A stretch of DNA of 7,901 nucleotides from Patescibacteria group bacterium UBA4664. Its GTDB lineage: Bacteria > Patescibacteriota > Saccharimonadia > CAILAD01 > BJGX01. The first letter of the stretch is position 1. Each line of letters begins with the position of its first letter. A program made the translations under genes and the position numbers. Below, in pieces: positions 7,184 through 7,901 of this stretch. The notes below the pieces were generated by a model. That model was not told where the DNA came from, ran no database searches, and saw only the letters and a program-made list of their open reading frames with translations. The stretch lies in contig CALRAY010000022.1 in the NCBI GenBank assembly GCA_943353705.1, positions 1 to 7,901 of the forward strand, given 5' to 3'.

Positions 7184-7213
7184 TTGACTAATACGTATTT
7201 TTGTCTGTAAAAT
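7184..7213 (+). promoter_or_regulatory. Probable promoter of the rimK-like gene
   Basis: TTGACT at 7184-7189 (five of six matches to -35) begins right after the preceding stop codon. TAAAAT at 7208-7213 (five of six matches to -10) follows at 18 bases. The predicted start near 7220 leaves a leader of about 74 bases. A 10-base perfect palindrome AATACGTATT (7190-7199) lies between the two boxes and could be an operator. A second possible -10 (TAAAAT at 7257-7262) has no good -35. Confidence 0.55.
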
Positions 7214-7281
7214 TACTTAGTTACGCCCAAGTCTATTATTATTTGAAATTATCAACTAAAATTAAAACATAACTACTCTTG

Positions 7282-7289
7282 AAAGGAGG
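7282..7289 (+). promoter_or_regulatory. Very strong ribosome binding site of the rimK-like gene
   Basis: AAAGGAGG at 7282-7289, 4 bases before the ATG at 7294, is an almost complete complement of the 16S rRNA 3' end and the strongest Shine-Dalgarno site in the window. It fixes the start codon of the partial gene that runs off the right edge. Confidence 0.88.
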
Positions 7290-7293
7290 CACT

Positions 7294-7901
7294 ATGCGAA
7301 TACTTATCCTGGCTAATATCGTAAAAGGCGAAGGAGCTCAGAGGCTAATGAAGTCTGCTGTCGAGCGTGGGCATGATGTGCAAATTATAGATTATAAAAA
7401 GTGCTATTGTCATATTCAAAAGAGTAAGCCACAAGTATTTTACGAGGGCAAGGCACTAACTGGGATTGATGCAATTATTCCAAGAATAGCAGTATCTACG
7501 CAATCATATGGCAGTGCAATCATAAGACAATTTGAAATGATGAACGTCTTCTCGACTACTGGCTCATTAGCCTTTATTCGCACTCGAGATAAGCTCAGGA
7601 GCATGCAGCTATTGGCTCGGCACGATATAGATTTCCCAAATACAGTATTCGCTCATAGTTCAAAGCGAACAGAGGATGTAGGCAAATTAATTGATATTGT
7701 CGGCGGAACACCTTTGATTATTAAGCTGGCTCGCGGGAGTCTTGGGGTAGGAGTTGTGTTGGCCGAGACAAGAAGTGCTGCCAAGGCCATAATCCAAGCC
7801 TTCTATTCACAGGAGGTGAATATACTTCTTCAGGAATTCATCGAAGAGTCGAGTGGAATGGACGTTCGAGTGTTCATAGTTGGTGGCAAGATAGTTGGTG
7901 C
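7294..7901 (+). CDS. rimK: RimK-like ATP-grasp ligase (ribosomal protein S6 glutamate ligase family), 3' end outside window
   Basis: The first 202 residues are visible, of about 300 in E. coli RimK. RimK adds glutamate residues to the C-terminus of ribosomal protein S6 using ATP, in the cytoplasm. Similarity to RimK as I remember it runs throughout: MRILILAN with ERGHDVQIID (N-terminal domain), IDAIIPRI (58-65), RQFEMM (78-83), TRDKLRSMQLLAR (97-109), then the ATP-grasp region with GGTPLIIKL (137-145, Lys144 likely binds ATP), the glycine loop RGSLGVGVVLAETRSAA (147-163), LLQEFIEE (178-185) and DVRVFIVGGKIV (190-201). The family also includes ligases acting on other acceptors, such as LysX- and MptN-type enzymes, so the exact substrate is not certain. 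It has its own promoter and ribosome binding site and is probably the first gene of a new unit. Confidence 0.88.
   Translation, partial: MRILILANIVKGEGAQRLMKSAVERGHDVQIIDYKKCYCHIQKSKPQVFYEGKALTGIDAIIPRIAVSTQSYGSAIIRQFEMMNVFSTTGSLAFIRTRDKLRSMQLLARHDIDFPNTVFAHSSKRTEDVGKLIDIVGGTPLIIKLARGSLGVGVVLAETRSAAKAIIQAFYSQEVNILLQEFIEESSGMDVRVFIVGGKIVG

Noticed and set aside
7181..7258. Inverted repeat TAGTTGA / TCAACTA as a terminator or attachment site
   Set aside because: Only 7 bases with a 64-base loop, no G+C-rich stem and no following T-tract; expected by chance in A+T-rich DNA.

Overview
The window looks like ordinary chromosome from a small-genome, A+T-rich bacterium, most likely of the Candidate Phyla Radiation, with Saccharibacteria (TM7)-like the best guess. 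The basis is the compact gene packing, several genes without Shine-Dalgarno sites, shortened versions of universal proteins, and a DnaK carrying the insert that Firmicutes and Actinobacteria lack. The lineage is inferred from style and was not confirmed by any search. The standard genetic code fits: no long frame needs a UGA sense codon. The ten complete or 3'-complete genes end in TAA (8) or TAG (2), never TGA.

Layout, all on the + strand. 1-94 is the 3' end of lepA (EF4). 163-1501 holds two tandem genes for membrane-anchored coiled-coil proteins that share an N-terminal chassis but have different C-terminal domains. 1502-1618 is a dense regulatory segment: a perfect CIRCE operator with the -35 box of a good promoter in its loop, followed by a degenerate second CIRCE and a second possible promoter that would give hrcA an almost leaderless mRNA. 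1619-6649 is a heat-shock operon, hrcA-grpE-dnaK-(short pyrophosphatase-like gene)-(NYN nuclease gene)-dnaJ, with gaps of 3 bases or less and one stop/start overlap. 6695-7183 encodes a small multi-pass membrane protein with its own promoter overlapping the dnaJ stop codon. 7294 to the right edge is the 5' two-thirds of a rimK-like ATP-grasp ligase behind a promoter and a very strong ribosome binding site.

How it works together: HrcA should bind the CIRCE sites and repress its own operon, so the chaperone set DnaK/GrpE/DnaJ would be induced by protein-folding stress. The unusual part is that two enzymes outside the chaperone cycle sit between dnaK and dnaJ: a 115-residue pyrophosphatase-family protein with altered metal ligands, and a PIN-like NYN-domain putative RNase. 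They would be made under the same control. HrcA (about 110 residues short) and DnaJ (no zinc finger) are both reduced.

I see no mobile element, CRISPR array, tRNA or rRNA, and no gene-free stretch longer than about 120 bases. No clearly new defence or mobile system is visible. The points most worth a second look are the reduced HrcA with its double CIRCE, and the enzyme pair inside the chaperone operon.
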